Below are positions 46,687-54,563 of a stretch of 64,000 bases of DNA, piece after piece. The DNA comes from Paenibacillus curdlanolyticus YK9. GTDB taxonomy: Bacteria > Bacillota > Bacilli > Paenibacillales > Paenibacillaceae. Both the position numbers and the translations under genes were made by a program. A model generated the notes under the pieces. That model ran no database searches. It worked only from the letters and a program-made list of their open reading frames with translations, and had not been told where the DNA came from. Where the stretch lies: the NCBI RefSeq assembly GCF_000179615.1, contig NZ_AEDD01000005.1, forward strand, positions 108,428 through 172,427, given 5' to 3'. The first letter of the stretch is position 1. Each line of letters begins with the position of its first letter.

Positions 46687-47158
46687 ATGTAACCTTAATC
46701 AGCGGCTGCACGATTCGCTTAATCGAAGCATCGGAATTGAATAGTCCGCAAGCCACTGCCTGTCCAGCGCTATTAAGGCCAATTACACAAGGATATAACG
46801 AAAAATTAAGCTGCTTTTGCATGACGGCTGCGTCACAGCGGTATGTCTCCAATGAAGCGAACCTTGTCTGGATTTCTTCAAACCTCTCGGCGTTGCTCTC
46901 GAAAAATAAAACATACCGGAAATCAGGAAACTCAGCGACGAACAACTCCACCGCCTCGAGATCGCATGCTTTGCAGAATGCACTCATGACGAACAAAATA
47001 ACAGGCTGTTGATTGCCAGGTTTGAACCATGGAATATTAATTGTTCTGGATTTATCTAACGCCAGAGTTCGGGGGAAATCATAACCAATCTCAAACACGT
47101 TAACGTCTCTCGTCTTAAGGAATTTGCGATGCAGCAGACTATCCATTTTTTTTAGCAT
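46676..47158 (-). CDS. Thioredoxin-like protein (CKAC)
   Basis: 160 residues. Core QQPVILFVMSAFCKACDLEA holds the redox pair C-K-A-C at about residues 62-65, and SLYPCVIGLNS is the cis-proline loop. Additional cysteines occur at YRCDAAV and VACGLF. No signal peptide or membrane segment. It is the first gene after the two peptide genes, separated from them by a strong hairpin, and overlaps the exporter gene. Together with the CSHC protein it makes a pair of different redoxins in one operon. Confidence 0.8.
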   Translation of the reverse strand: MLKKMDSLLHRKFLKTRDVNVFEIGYDFPRTLALDKSRTINIPWFKPGNQQPVILFVMSAFCKACDLEAVELFVAEFPDFRYVLFFESNAERFEEIQTRFASLETYRCDAAVMQKQLNFSLYPCVIGLNSAGQAVACGLFNSDASIKRIVQPLIKVTYAR

Positions 47159-47212
47159 GGTATCCTCCGATAATACGTTTTTACGTTCATCATTATTAAC
47201 ACCCTACCTCTC

Positions 47213-47247
47213 GGGAGCGGAGGCCGAGAACATCCCGGCCCCCTCCC
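47213..47247 (-). terminator. Strong hairpin after peptide gene 2 (possible attenuator)
   Basis: GGGAG(c)GG(a)GGCCGAGA pairs with TCCCGGCCCCCTCCC around a 3-base loop, 6 bp after the stop codon of the second peptide gene. No T run follows on the minus strand. Such structures commonly let the peptide message exceed that of the downstream maturation genes by processing or partial termination. Confidence 0.6.
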
Positions 47248-47253
47248 TCTAGG

Positions 47254-47457
47254 TTAGCAGCAGCCGCTGTAGCTTGTCTCACGGTAGTAGTCGCCTACTG
47301 GATTGTTACCTACATCCGTTACACATTTGTCATAGATTTGCGTGTACGAGGAGTTGCCTCCCCAGAACGGGACGTAAGGATGGCAATCGCGAGCGGACGT
47401 GCAACCGGAATCTCCATAAGCGGTACCTGCGGAATGGCTGTTAGCTGGGCATGACAT
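47254..47457 (-). CDS. Six-cysteine peptide, copy 2
   Basis: 67 residues, identical in protein sequence to copy 1. Cysteines at 3, 19, 25, 45, 66 and 67 (spacing 15-5-19-20-0, ending in Gly-Cys-Cys). It is acidic overall (six Asp/Glu against three Lys/Arg), with seven Tyr and many Gly/Ser. There is no hydrophobic signal peptide, lipobox or typical double-glycine leader. TTGGAGG lies nine bases before the ATG. The DNA differs from copy 1 at six positions, all silent. It lies 95 bp before the redoxin gene across a strong hairpin. I do not recognise the family; a disulfide-rich secreted bacteriocin, toxin or signal is inferred from the neighbours. Confidence 0.82.
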   Translation of the reverse strand: MSCPANSHSAGTAYGDSGCTSARDCHPYVPFWGGNSSYTQIYDKCVTDVGNNPVGDYYRETSYSGCC

Positions 47458-47543
47458 AATAAATGACCTCCAATAATTTTTTGAATTTTTAGTTTTTTAA
47501 GCGATGTATGCTGTAGCGCCTAATCTTTCAACAACTTCAGCGA

Positions 47544-47747
47544 TTAGCAGCAGCCGCTATAGCTAGTCTCACGGTAGTAGTCACCTACCGGGTTGTTACC
47601 TACATCCGTTACACATTTGTCATAGATTTGCGTGTACGATGAGTTGCCTCCCCAGAACGGGACGTAAGGATGGCAATCGCGAGCGGACGTGCAACCGGAA
47701 TCTCCATAAGCGGTACCTGCGGAATGGCTGTTAGCTGGGCATGACAT
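47544..47747 (-). CDS. Six-cysteine peptide, copy 1
   Basis: 67 residues starting MSCPANSHSAGTAYGDSG and ending ETSYSGCC; identical to copy 2. The ribosome-binding site and the 16 bases before the ATG are also the same in both copies. It is the first peptide gene after the FtsX-type permease gene, 85 bp away, with a GC-rich hairpin (47793-47822) between. The six cysteines fit three disulfides, which would need the redoxins and MauE-like protein encoded downstream. With no leader, signal peptide or modification enzyme (LanM, radical-SAM, YcaO) in view, the mature product may be the whole chain apart from Met1. Confidence 0.82.
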   Translation of the reverse strand: MSCPANSHSAGTAYGDSGCTSARDCHPYVPFWGGNSSYTQIYDKCVTDVGNNPVGDYYRETSYSGCC

Positions 47748-47832
47748 AATAAATGACCTCCAAAATTTAATTTTTTATATGGTATATCGGCCCCGGGTGT
47801 GATGTCTGGGCTGCGGCCGTTATAACTGATTT

Positions 47833-50595
47833 TTACGTTGATTCCCGCATAGCTTCACCAGGCTTGATAGCAAGCACCCTTCTAGATGGGAACCAATTGA
47901 TAACCGCGGATAGGATGCTAACTCCCACCACTATGGTGATTACGGCACCTATTGGATACTTGTACGGCACTTCCTGTAGATGAGCAGAAATCGCGCTTAG
48001 CCTGATGATTCGAAGATACATGTACCCGCCTGTCGAGCCAAGTATGGTCCCGATGAGCGTCCCTATTGCACTTATGAAGAAGCCTTCGAGCAAGAACATT
48101 TGAATAAGAAGCTTGTTCGAGAGGCCGATACACCTTAACATAGCGATTTGCTTGGCACGGATCTGTACAGCACGAATCTGAATGATCGCTAGCCCACAGA
48201 TCGCAATCAGCGCCGTAAAGCTCATGAACCCAATAAATACATGAATGATTTGTTGGTTCATGAAGTTTTTCGCTCCGTTTTGAAGATACGGAATGGCACT
48301 GTTTTTAATGCCCTGATTAAGCAGACCCTCTTCGACAGCTTGTGCCTTCTCAAGGTTCTGGTAATCAAAGTTTAACAATAGATAACCTTCATACTTGTAC
48401 TCTGTATTCATATATCCATACGGCCTAAGGCCGTCGAACACACCTGGACTAACAAACGTCGCGTTGTACAACTGGTTGGACAGTTTACTTTCCACATTCC
48501 CTTTGGCAAATCCAATGACAGTAAGCGTCTTCTTGGTCACTGGTTTTAAGCTCTCCGAGTCTCCCCGAATTTTATGTTCGTACACAGGGAATGTAACGGT
48601 TTGACCAACCTGATAAGCACGTTTATCAATTCGATTTAGGGTTACAGTGGAATCAACCATAAATCGTTCATCCAAAATGACAACTGAATTGTCACGGCTT
48701 ACTGCTTCCCATGCCTCTCGATCGTTAGCATAAGCCTTAGCCCTTGCAACGAGGGGCAGCTCGCCTTCGTTAACCAACTGCTCCGTTACAGGTACTACCG
48801 TATTCGGAAGTGTCGGTCTCTCTCCCATCACAAGCTGATAAGTTTCCAGATTCAAAACACTCGATATGGATGAAATTAAGTCTGGATCGCGCTCAATAGC
48901 ATGAAGGAATCGTTGTTTTTCTTTGTCCGTCTTATAAGGTATCTGACCGCCGTAGCCCATAATCGACTGATTAGTCTTGTTCACATCGTTATATTGGCTC
49001 TGGCTAGTCGTAATAATGATGGTCGAAGTAATGACCAATACGATGAGACTGAATAACAAAGATACAATGTAGGTTTGCTTCAGCTCCTGCTTTGGATAAC
49101 GAGAGGCCATGAAAAATGCGGCGTCAGACCAGCCAAACCGTTTCATTACTACACCCACAGCGCTCATCCAGTATGTAATAGACCGGATGGCCAAGTGCAC
49201 CAGAGAGAAGCATGCGAGCAACCAGATCAAGTCCACCCATATAAACAAGGGGCTTTGCAGCAAATTAACGCCCGTTTCCGTATTGGCATAGTAAAGATGA
49301 AGCGCCAGAATAATTATCGCGGCAATCACTACGGTGCCACTTATTCCTTTTCTCCATTTGCGCCGTGGTGCGGTTGCAGCTGTTCTCCCTAGCAGCTTTA
49401 GAATCCCTTGCTTGCCAACTATCCATGCCGCAATAAGCGTTACTGCGAGCTGGAAGAACATAATCGTACCGAATGCCTCAAGTGTAGAAACCCAAGAGAA
49501 GTAAGGCTTAATTGGAACCGCATATCCAGATACACGCTGAAGCATTTCGCCATATTGTGAATAGTACAGCTTAATTAACCCTAACCCTCCGCTAACACCA
49601 AGCACTGTCCCTACGCTTGCTTGCAGCAGCGTTAGTATCATCGATTCTGTTAAGAAAATGCCGCGGGTTTGATTGCGTGATAATCCGAGCGCACGTAGAA
49701 TTCCATAGTTTTCTGAACGTGACTTGGACTGCATAATTAACAGCTGAACAAGGAGCAGCAAACCCGCAATAATGGCCACGCTGGCAAGCAGAATAAAGAT
49801 GATTCCGTAAGAGCTCCTCAAATCTTGAATTTTATTGGAAGCATCATTCTTCGTGCTTTCCACGAGGTAGTTTAATTTGGCTTGAGGAATGGGGTACACG
49901 CCATTGGTTGAGTTGGATTGTAGTCCCCCAACTAGAACGGAAGTAAACTGATCCGCCGTTATTCCGTTTAGCTGCCTCGCCTTGTCTAACCTAATAATTA
50001 CGGTGCCTTCATTCGTTCCTTGACGATATCCGGTTAACCCCTGCTCCTTGGCAATATGCACACGAAACAGTTGGGGAGCCCCTCCCTTATCGGTCAATTG
50101 TATAATTTGTTCATTCGTAATGTCATAATGTTCTGCCGTCGCCTGATCCATAATGAGATCATCTTCCTTGAGCGGCGTAGCCCATAATGATTGCTGTGGC
50201 TCTAGCACTGCTGCACGATCGGTATCCATTCCGATTAACTGCAAGTGCGGGATTAGGCTGGGGTTCGAACCGTCCACAAGCTTCGCTTCGACGTCGGAGC
50301 GAACGATGGGAAGCAGGTTATATGGCATGTTATGCAATGGTTTTTCCATCTCGGCTATCTGTTGGTTAGAAAATAGATCTCCATGAACTCCATCGGGTAG
50401 CAGCTCCCAATCAATAGATCCATAATGCGCCTCGATATATTGATCCCCGCTCTGAACAAGCGAGTAGTAGAACGAGAAGGATAAACCGATTAGAATCGCA
50501 CCGATGCTGCCGCCGAGAATCGCAATGAGTGTCTGTTTCCACTGCCTGCGCAGATAGAGGATAGACATCTTCCATACAAGGCTTGATCTAAGCAT
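47833..50595 (-). CDS. FtsX/MacB-type ABC transporter permease
   Basis: 920 residues with two FtsX-like halves. A membrane helix at the N-terminus (TLIAILGGSIGAILIGLSFS) leads to a large extracytoplasmic domain (about 40-260), then three helices (IIFILLASVAIIAGLLLLVQ and following), a central helix pair, a second extracytoplasmic domain (about 510-760), and three C-terminal helices (FTALIAICGLAIIQIRAV, MFLLEGFFISAIGTLIGTIL, VITIVVGVSILSAVINWF). The start at 50595 is set by AAAGGAGGTGG and an 8-nt overlap with the ATPase stop; the longer frame begins inside the ATPase gene. Possibly immunity to, or sensing of, the peptide. Confidence 0.85.
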   Translation of the reverse strand: MLRSSLVWKMSILYLRRQWKQTLIAILGGSIGAILIGLSFSFYYSLVQSGDQYIEAHYGSIDWELLPDGVHGDLFSNQQIAEMEKPLHNMPYNLLPIVRSDVEAKLVDGSNPSLIPHLQLIGMDTDRAAVLEPQQSLWATPLKEDDLIMDQATAEHYDITNEQIIQLTDKGGAPQLFRVHIAKEQGLTGYRQGTNEGTVIIRLDKARQLNGITADQFTSVLVGGLQSNSTNGVYPIPQAKLNYLVESTKNDASNKIQDLRSSYGIIFILLASVAIIAGLLLLVQLLIMQSKSRSENYGILRALGLSRNQTRGIFLTESMILTLLQASVGTVLGVSGGLGLIKLYYSQYGEMLQRVSGYAVPIKPYFSWVSTLEAFGTIMFFQLAVTLIAAWIVGKQGILKLLGRTAATAPRRKWRKGISGTVVIAAIIILALHLYYANTETGVNLLQSPLFIWVDLIWLLACFSLVHLAIRSITYWMSAVGVVMKRFGWSDAAFFMASRYPKQELKQTYIVSLLFSLIVLVITSTIIITTSQSQYNDVNKTNQSIMGYGGQIPYKTDKEKQRFLHAIERDPDLISSISSVLNLETYQLVMGERPTLPNTVVPVTEQLVNEGELPLVARAKAYANDREAWEAVSRDNSVVILDERFMVDSTVTLNRIDKRAYQVGQTVTFPVYEHKIRGDSESLKPVTKKTLTVIGFAKGNVESKLSNQLYNATFVSPGVFDGLRPYGYMNTEYKYEGYLLLNFDYQNLEKAQAVEEGLLNQGIKNSAIPYLQNGAKNFMNQQIIHVFIGFMSFTALIAICGLAIIQIRAVQIRAKQIAMLRCIGLSNKLLIQMFLLEGFFISAIGTLIGTILGSTGGYMYLRIIRLSAISAHLQEVPYKYPIGAVITIVVGVSILSAVINWFPSRRVLAIKPGEAMREST

Positions 50596-51289
50596 GGCGG
50601 AATGCACCCACCTCCTTTTCAACACCACCCGTTACTCGTCCATTGCTCATCACGATTGTGCGCATTGTCGCTTTAGCAACGTTAGGGTCATGCGTAACGA
50701 TAACGATCGTCGTATTTAGCGTCTGGTTCAGCATCCCGAGAAGTCCAATGATTTGTGCTGACGATTCGGTATCCAATGCCCCTGTCGGCTCATCGGCCCA
50801 GATGACACTTGGCTGGCCAGCTATTGCACGTGCGATCGCAACCCGTTGATTTTGTCCGCCTGAGAGCTCCGAGGGCAACCTGTCCAACTTGTCGCCGAGA
50901 CCAACTTGCTGTAACGCCGATTCAGCCTTCTCCTTAGCGGTCTTCTTCGACTCGCCTCGCGCAAGAATCGGAACCATTGCATTTTCTAATGCGGACAGAA
51001 CTGGGATGAGATGGTATGCCTGAAAAATGAATCCCATATGCTTTAAACGAAATTCCGAAAGCTTCTTATCATTCAATCCATGAATCGGCGTGTTGTCGAT
51101 CCAGATCTCTCCGGAATCTATTCGATCGATACCGGACAACACTTGCAGCAGCGTCGTTTTTCCAGATCCGGAAGCCCCCATAATCGAAACCATTTCACCG
51201 CGTTCAATGGAGAAGCTGACATCCTTCAACGCCTTCACTGCTGCGTTCCCTACCCCGTGCGTCTTGCACAACTGCTGTACGGTTATCAT
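50588..51289 (-). CDS. MacB/LolD-type ABC transporter ATP-binding protein
   Basis: 233 residues, a complete ATPase: Walker A SIMGASGSGKTTLLQVLSGI, Q-loop FIFQAYHLIPVLSALENAM, signature ELSGGQNQRVAIARA, Walker B PSVIWADEPTGALD, and H-loop IVIVTHDP. It pairs with the FtsX-type permease immediately downstream (8-nt overlap). This ATPase-permease type moves or senses peptides across the envelope in a mechanotransmission manner. It has its own promoter-like region with a direct repeat at 51377-51398. Confidence 0.9.
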   Translation of the reverse strand: MITVQQLCKTHGVGNAAVKALKDVSFSIERGEMVSIMGASGSGKTTLLQVLSGIDRIDSGEIWIDNTPIHGLNDKKLSEFRLKHMGFIFQAYHLIPVLSALENAMVPILARGESKKTAKEKAESALQQVGLGDKLDRLPSELSGGQNQRVAIARAIAGQPSVIWADEPTGALDTESSAQIIGLLGMLNQTLNTTIVIVTHDPNVAKATMRTIVMSNGRVTGGVEKEVGAFRHA

Positions 51290-51376
51290 ATCGAAGCGCT
51301 CCTTCTTGATCGTTGTCGTTGTTTATCTGACACGCTTATCATAACAAAAGGTTTTGAAGATTTTATCGGCTAATCC

Positions 51377-51398
51377 TGCAGATCTTGTGCAGATTATA
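51377..51398 (-). promoter_or_regulatory. Candidate promoter and response-regulator site for the ABC transporter-peptide operon
   Basis: A -10 TATAAT at 51393-51398 has only a poor -35 (TGGCAG 17 bp upstream), as expected for an activated promoter. Two TGCAGAT heptamers on the plus strand (51377-51383 and 51388-51394), exactly 11 bp apart, overlap the start region; OmpR/PhoB regulators bind direct repeats with this spacing. Their position at the start site would also suit repression. Confidence 0.5.
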
Positions 51399-51406
51399 CG
51401 CGCAAT

Positions 51407-51453
51407 ATAAAAAATCTGCCATTTAATCAGCCTCAGGGCTGGCAAAATGGCAG
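51407..51453 (-). terminator. Terminator after the histidine kinase gene
   Basis: Minus strand CTGCCATTTT and AAATGGCAG pair around an inner GC-rich loop (GCCAGCCCTGAGGCTGATT), followed by a run of six T. Confidence 0.8.
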
Positions 51454-51460
51454 CTGCATA

Positions 51461-52768
51461 TTACTCCTTAAATACCGGTATCGTGATTCGGAAGATAGTC
51501 CCCACATTCCATTGACTCTCTACGCTAATTGTTCCTTTATGTGCATACACGATGCCTCTCGTGATGGCGAGCCCCAGTCCCATGCCACGGAAGCCGCTAT
51601 GCCGATCCGTGTTTGAGCTACGATAGAACCTTTCGAATATATAAGGCAGCTCTTCTTCCTCAATGCCCACGCCGTTATCCTCAATCTCGACAACAAAATT
51701 CGCTCCCTCCTGCGAGTGGCGCACTTCAATAATTCCCCTACTGTGTCGAATTGCGTTACCGAGCAGGTTAATTAAAACCTGCTGAACTCGATCCGGGTCA
51801 ACATAAACGGATACATTCTTACTAAGATTATGAAACGTCATTGTCTGCGTATCTTCCACACCCGGCAGCAAAGAATCCACCGTCGCCTCAATCAGTGAAT
51901 CAATGGATATCCATGATTTACGCAATGCCAAGTTGCCCGTCTCTGACAACGATAATTGCTGTAAATCCTGAACTAGCTTCGACATCCGATAGAGCTCTTC
52001 AAGAATGCTACACGCTTGTTCAATAGAAATCGCCGTATTCGTCTCCAACGCACCTTCAATGACGAGCCGCATAACGCTAATTGGCGTTCTTAGCTCATGC
52101 GAGATGTCTGCAACCATTCTCCTTCTTACCGTTTCCAGCTTGTGGATGTGATTTCCAACCTCTGTTAGTCGACTCCGCAACACTTCATTATGAATAGTAT
52201 GTATGGAGGTTGGATCAAATTCCGTCTCAGGCTCTTGCAGCTTCCCCAGTACATACGTTAGCTGCTGCTGCTGAATCCAGCTACGCTTCGCATATCTATA
52301 TAACAATGAGAAAGCGAGTAGGAACACGATGCATATAACGAGCAGCGAAACCCATAATGCCGCACCATAAACCGATTGGGATGTCCACGCCAGATCGAAG
52401 TAACCTACAATCTTACCCTGAACGAGAATAGGTTCATGCAACGCCTTGAACGTTTGGTCAACTGAAGGAAGGTCATAATTAAAAATCTGGTGCCCCGTGA
52501 TGTCGATCAAATTAAAACTTACAATATGAACTGCATCGGCCCCAATCATACCAGCTTCAAATTGATCTTGAATGTTATTCCAATTACCAACCGCAAAATA
52601 ATAGGCATATAGATAATTACGCCAGAGGTCGACCAGTACGGTATGTTCCTTGACCTGTTCATGATGCTTCAAATATAGCAGCAGTACGAATACAACCACA
52701 CCAGCCAACGAAGCAATGATCCCCGCAAGGAGTAAAGATCGTGCAATTACTTTTCGGTACTCATTCAT
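51461..52768 (-). CDS. Sensor histidine kinase
   Basis: 435 residues. Two membrane helices (about 12-32 and 133-157) flank a roughly 100-residue extracytoplasmic sensor. A HAMP-like linker is followed by the HisKA domain with the phospho-acceptor in ADISHELRTPISVMRL, then the ATPase domain: N box LINLLGNAIRHS, G1 VEIEDNGVGIEEEE, F box PYIFERFYRS, and G2 GFRGMGLGLAIT. It is not the short intramembrane-sensing type usual for BceAB-like transporters. Its ATG overlaps the regulator stop (TAATG). It probably senses the peptide or an envelope signal. Confidence 0.92.
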   Translation of the reverse strand: MNEYRKVIARSLLLAGIIASLAGVVVFVLLLYLKHHEQVKEHTVLVDLWRNYLYAYYFAVGNWNNIQDQFEAGMIGADAVHIVSFNLIDITGHQIFNYDLPSVDQTFKALHEPILVQGKIVGYFDLAWTSQSVYGAALWVSLLVICIVFLLAFSLLYRYAKRSWIQQQQLTYVLGKLQEPETEFDPTSIHTIHNEVLRSRLTEVGNHIHKLETVRRRMVADISHELRTPISVMRLVIEGALETNTAISIEQACSILEELYRMSKLVQDLQQLSLSETGNLALRKSWISIDSLIEATVDSLLPGVEDTQTMTFHNLSKNVSVYVDPDRVQQVLINLLGNAIRHSRGIIEVRHSQEGANFVVEIEDNGVGIEEEELPYIFERFYRSSNTDRHSGFRGMGLGLAITRGIVYAHKGTISVESQWNVGTIFRITIPVFKE

Positions 52769-53463
52769 TATCGGGGCTCACCAAATTTATAACCGACCGC
52801 ATAGACAGTCAGAATATATTCGAAATTATTCGGATCGGCTTCGATCTTCTTCCGTAGGTTACGGATATGCGAATCGAGCGTCCGTTCATAGCCAAAGTAC
52901 GACTCCCCCATCGAGGACTCTATCAATTGGCTGCGCGTAAATACCCGCCCAGGATAAGAGGCCATGGCCAGGAGCAAATTATACTCTGTCGCCGTCAGTG
53001 ATACCCGCTCCCCTCGGAGCCGCACCTCATGCTTATCTGTATCAATTGTTAGCTCGTTAAATGACAGCACTTGGCTTGAACTTGTCTCAACTGGCGCCTT
53101 CCGGCTTCGCCGTAGCACAGTCCGAATACGTGCAATCAACTCACGCATTCCAAAGGGCTTCGGAATATAATCATCGGCCCCAATTTCCAATGCTAATACT
53201 TTATCGAACTCATCGGTTCTTGCTGTCACCATAATGACCGGGATGCCAATCGTATTCACAACCCACTTGCATGCATCCAGCCCCGAAACGTCGGGAAGCA
53301 TCCAGTCAAGGATGACGATATCAGCTACCCCCTCCATCAATAATTCCTTTGCCTCTTCAAAAGAATGAAAGCCTTGGACAGCAAAACCCTCTTTCTGAAG
53401 AATGGCCTTGCCCTCTTCTAATATCTTGACTTCGTCTTCTACCCAAATGATTGAATCTGACAA
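52768..53463 (-). CDS. OmpR/PhoB-family response regulator
   Basis: 231 residues from a TTG at 53463, eight bases after GGAGGTGG; an in-frame GTG at 53475 lies within that site and is less likely. The receiver domain has IIWVEDEV, the phospho-acceptor Asp in DIVILDWMLPDVSGLD, IMVTART and DYIPKPF. The winged helix has VSLTATEYNLLLAMASYPGR, VFTRSQLIESSMGESYFGYE, and SHIRNLRKKIEADPNN. First gene of the accessory cluster; expected to control the ABC transporter-peptide operon. Confidence 0.93.
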   Translation of the reverse strand: MSDSIIWVEDEVKILEEGKAILQKEGFAVQGFHSFEEAKELLMEGVADIVILDWMLPDVSGLDACKWVVNTIGIPVIMVTARTDEFDKVLALEIGADDYIPKPFGMRELIARIRTVLRRSRKAPVETSSSQVLSFNELTIDTDKHEVRLRGERVSLTATEYNLLLAMASYPGRVFTRSQLIESSMGESYFGYERTLDSHIRNLRKKIEADPNNFEYILTVYAVGYKFGEPR

Positions 53464-53752
53464 AACAAGGTCCACCTCCTACAACGTTTGTATATTAAAG
53501 TCATTTTTTGTATATTCTCTACTCGCTTCTATTCTCCTGTGAACGAGAGATTTTTTGTTCAATTCAGCAACCATAAATAGATAATAATACCATATTGCTT
53601 TATTCTGTATATTATAGATGCAATGTAATCAACCATCTAGTTTTCATAAGGTGACCCCGCAACAAACCAAACATATGTTTGCACAACATGCCAAATTGCT
53701 CTACAATAATTACGAATCTATTACTCCCAAAATCAGAAAGGCGGTGCGCCGT
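53464..53752. other. Divergent intergenic region between the response regulator and the YdjM-like gene
   Basis: 289 bp, clearly AT-rich on the regulator side. It should contain promoters for both directions, but I could not identify convincing -35/-10 pairs. An in-frame extension of the YdjM-like gene to 53618 is possible but has no ribosome-binding site. Confidence 0.5.
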
Positions 53753-54484
53753 TTGAAGGGCTCCTCGCATCTTGTCATCAGCACCGGCGTCTCACTGGCC
53801 GTCACCGCGCTATTGCACACTTCGCTGACGCCCGCAGCCGCTGCTGCGGCTGTGGTTGGCAGCCTGCTGCCCGATCTCGACGAGCCCAACGGCTTGCTCG
53901 CCAATCGGACATTCCCGAAGCCGGCGATCCGCGCGCTGCAGATTGTCCTGCTGCTTGCCGCTGCAGCTGCCGTCTGGTTCACGCGCACGCAGTACCCGTG
54001 GAATTGGGGCGCGGGCGCCGTTATCAGCCTTTCCGCCTTCGCATCCACGCGCTGGCTGCGGCAGCTGCTGATGCTTATTACTGGCGGCGCCTTAACAATC
54101 GGCGGCGTCCTTTATGACCCGCGTTTTGCCGCGGCCGGACTGACGCTGGTCGTATGCGCGCTTGTTCCGCATCGCGGCTTCACGCATACGTTGTATGCAA
54201 CAGGGCTATGGACGTTCGCCCTCTATTGGATGGCGAAGGACAATCCAGGCGTCTGGCTAGCCGGCGGACTATCGTACTTGCTCCACCTTCTCGCCGATGC
54301 CTTGTCCAAGCGAGGCGTTCAGCTTCTGCCCCCGCTGCCGTGGAAGCTCTGCATTCCGCTCATGCGGTCGGGCAAATCCAGCGCAGCCGTAGTCGAGACA
54401 GCAGCAATCGGCCTGACCTTCATCCTCCTCTGGATCGTATTCGTTCAGATGGGCCAGTGGCGGTTGTGGACGTTAGCCCCATGA
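53753..54484 (+). CDS. YdjM-like metal-dependent membrane hydrolase
   Basis: About 243 residues on the plus strand, starting at TTG at 53753, eight bases after AGAAAGGCGG. This gives the family N-terminus (M)KGSSHLVISTG. Further family signatures are VVGSLLPDLDEPNG (metal-binding Asp-Glu) and VPHRGFTHTLYA (metal-binding His). Five to six membrane helices are spread through the protein (TALLHTSLTPAAAAAAVVG, ALQIVLLLAAAAAVWF, AAIGLTFILLWIVFVQM). Homologs include E. coli YdjM, an SOS-regulated inner membrane protein; the reaction is unknown. Convergent with spoVT. Confidence 0.82.
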   Translation: MKGSSHLVISTGVSLAVTALLHTSLTPAAAAAAVVGSLLPDLDEPNGLLANRTFPKPAIRALQIVLLLAAAAAVWFTRTQYPWNWGAGAVISLSAFASTRWLRQLLMLITGGALTIGGVLYDPRFAAAGLTLVVCALVPHRGFTHTLYATGLWTFALYWMAKDNPGVWLAGGLSYLLHLLADALSKRGVQLLPPLPWKLCIPLMRSGKSSAAVVETAAIGLTFILLWIVFVQMGQWRLWTLAP

Positions 54485-54486
54485 CG

Positions 54487-54536
54487 AACAGCCCTCCGTT
54501 TCAAGCGCCATAAGCGCTTGCGACGAGAGGGCTGTT
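54487..54536. terminator. Bidirectional terminator between the YdjM-like gene and spoVT
   Basis: AACAGCCCTC pairs with GAGGGCTGTT, with an inner stem CAAGCGC-CATAA-GCGCTTG. It lies between two convergent stop codons. Confidence 0.8.
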
Positions 54537-54563
54537 TATGTGTTTGTCGCGCAAGGACAGCGG

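Noticed and set aside
47254-47747. Gly-Gly at residues 33-34 of the peptide as a double-glycine leader site
   Set aside because: The preceding residues lack the usual acidic and spaced hydrophobic pattern, contain three cysteines, and the exporter has no C39 peptidase domain.
50255-50280. tRNA-like GGTTCGAACC sequence
   Set aside because: It lies inside the FtsX-type permease gene and no cloverleaf arms can be drawn around it.
47833-53463. Classic BceRS-BceAB bacitracin module
   Set aside because: The kinase has a roughly 100-residue extracytoplasmic sensor rather than the short intramembrane type, and the permease is a double FtsX/MacB-like form of 920 residues rather than a typical BceB.
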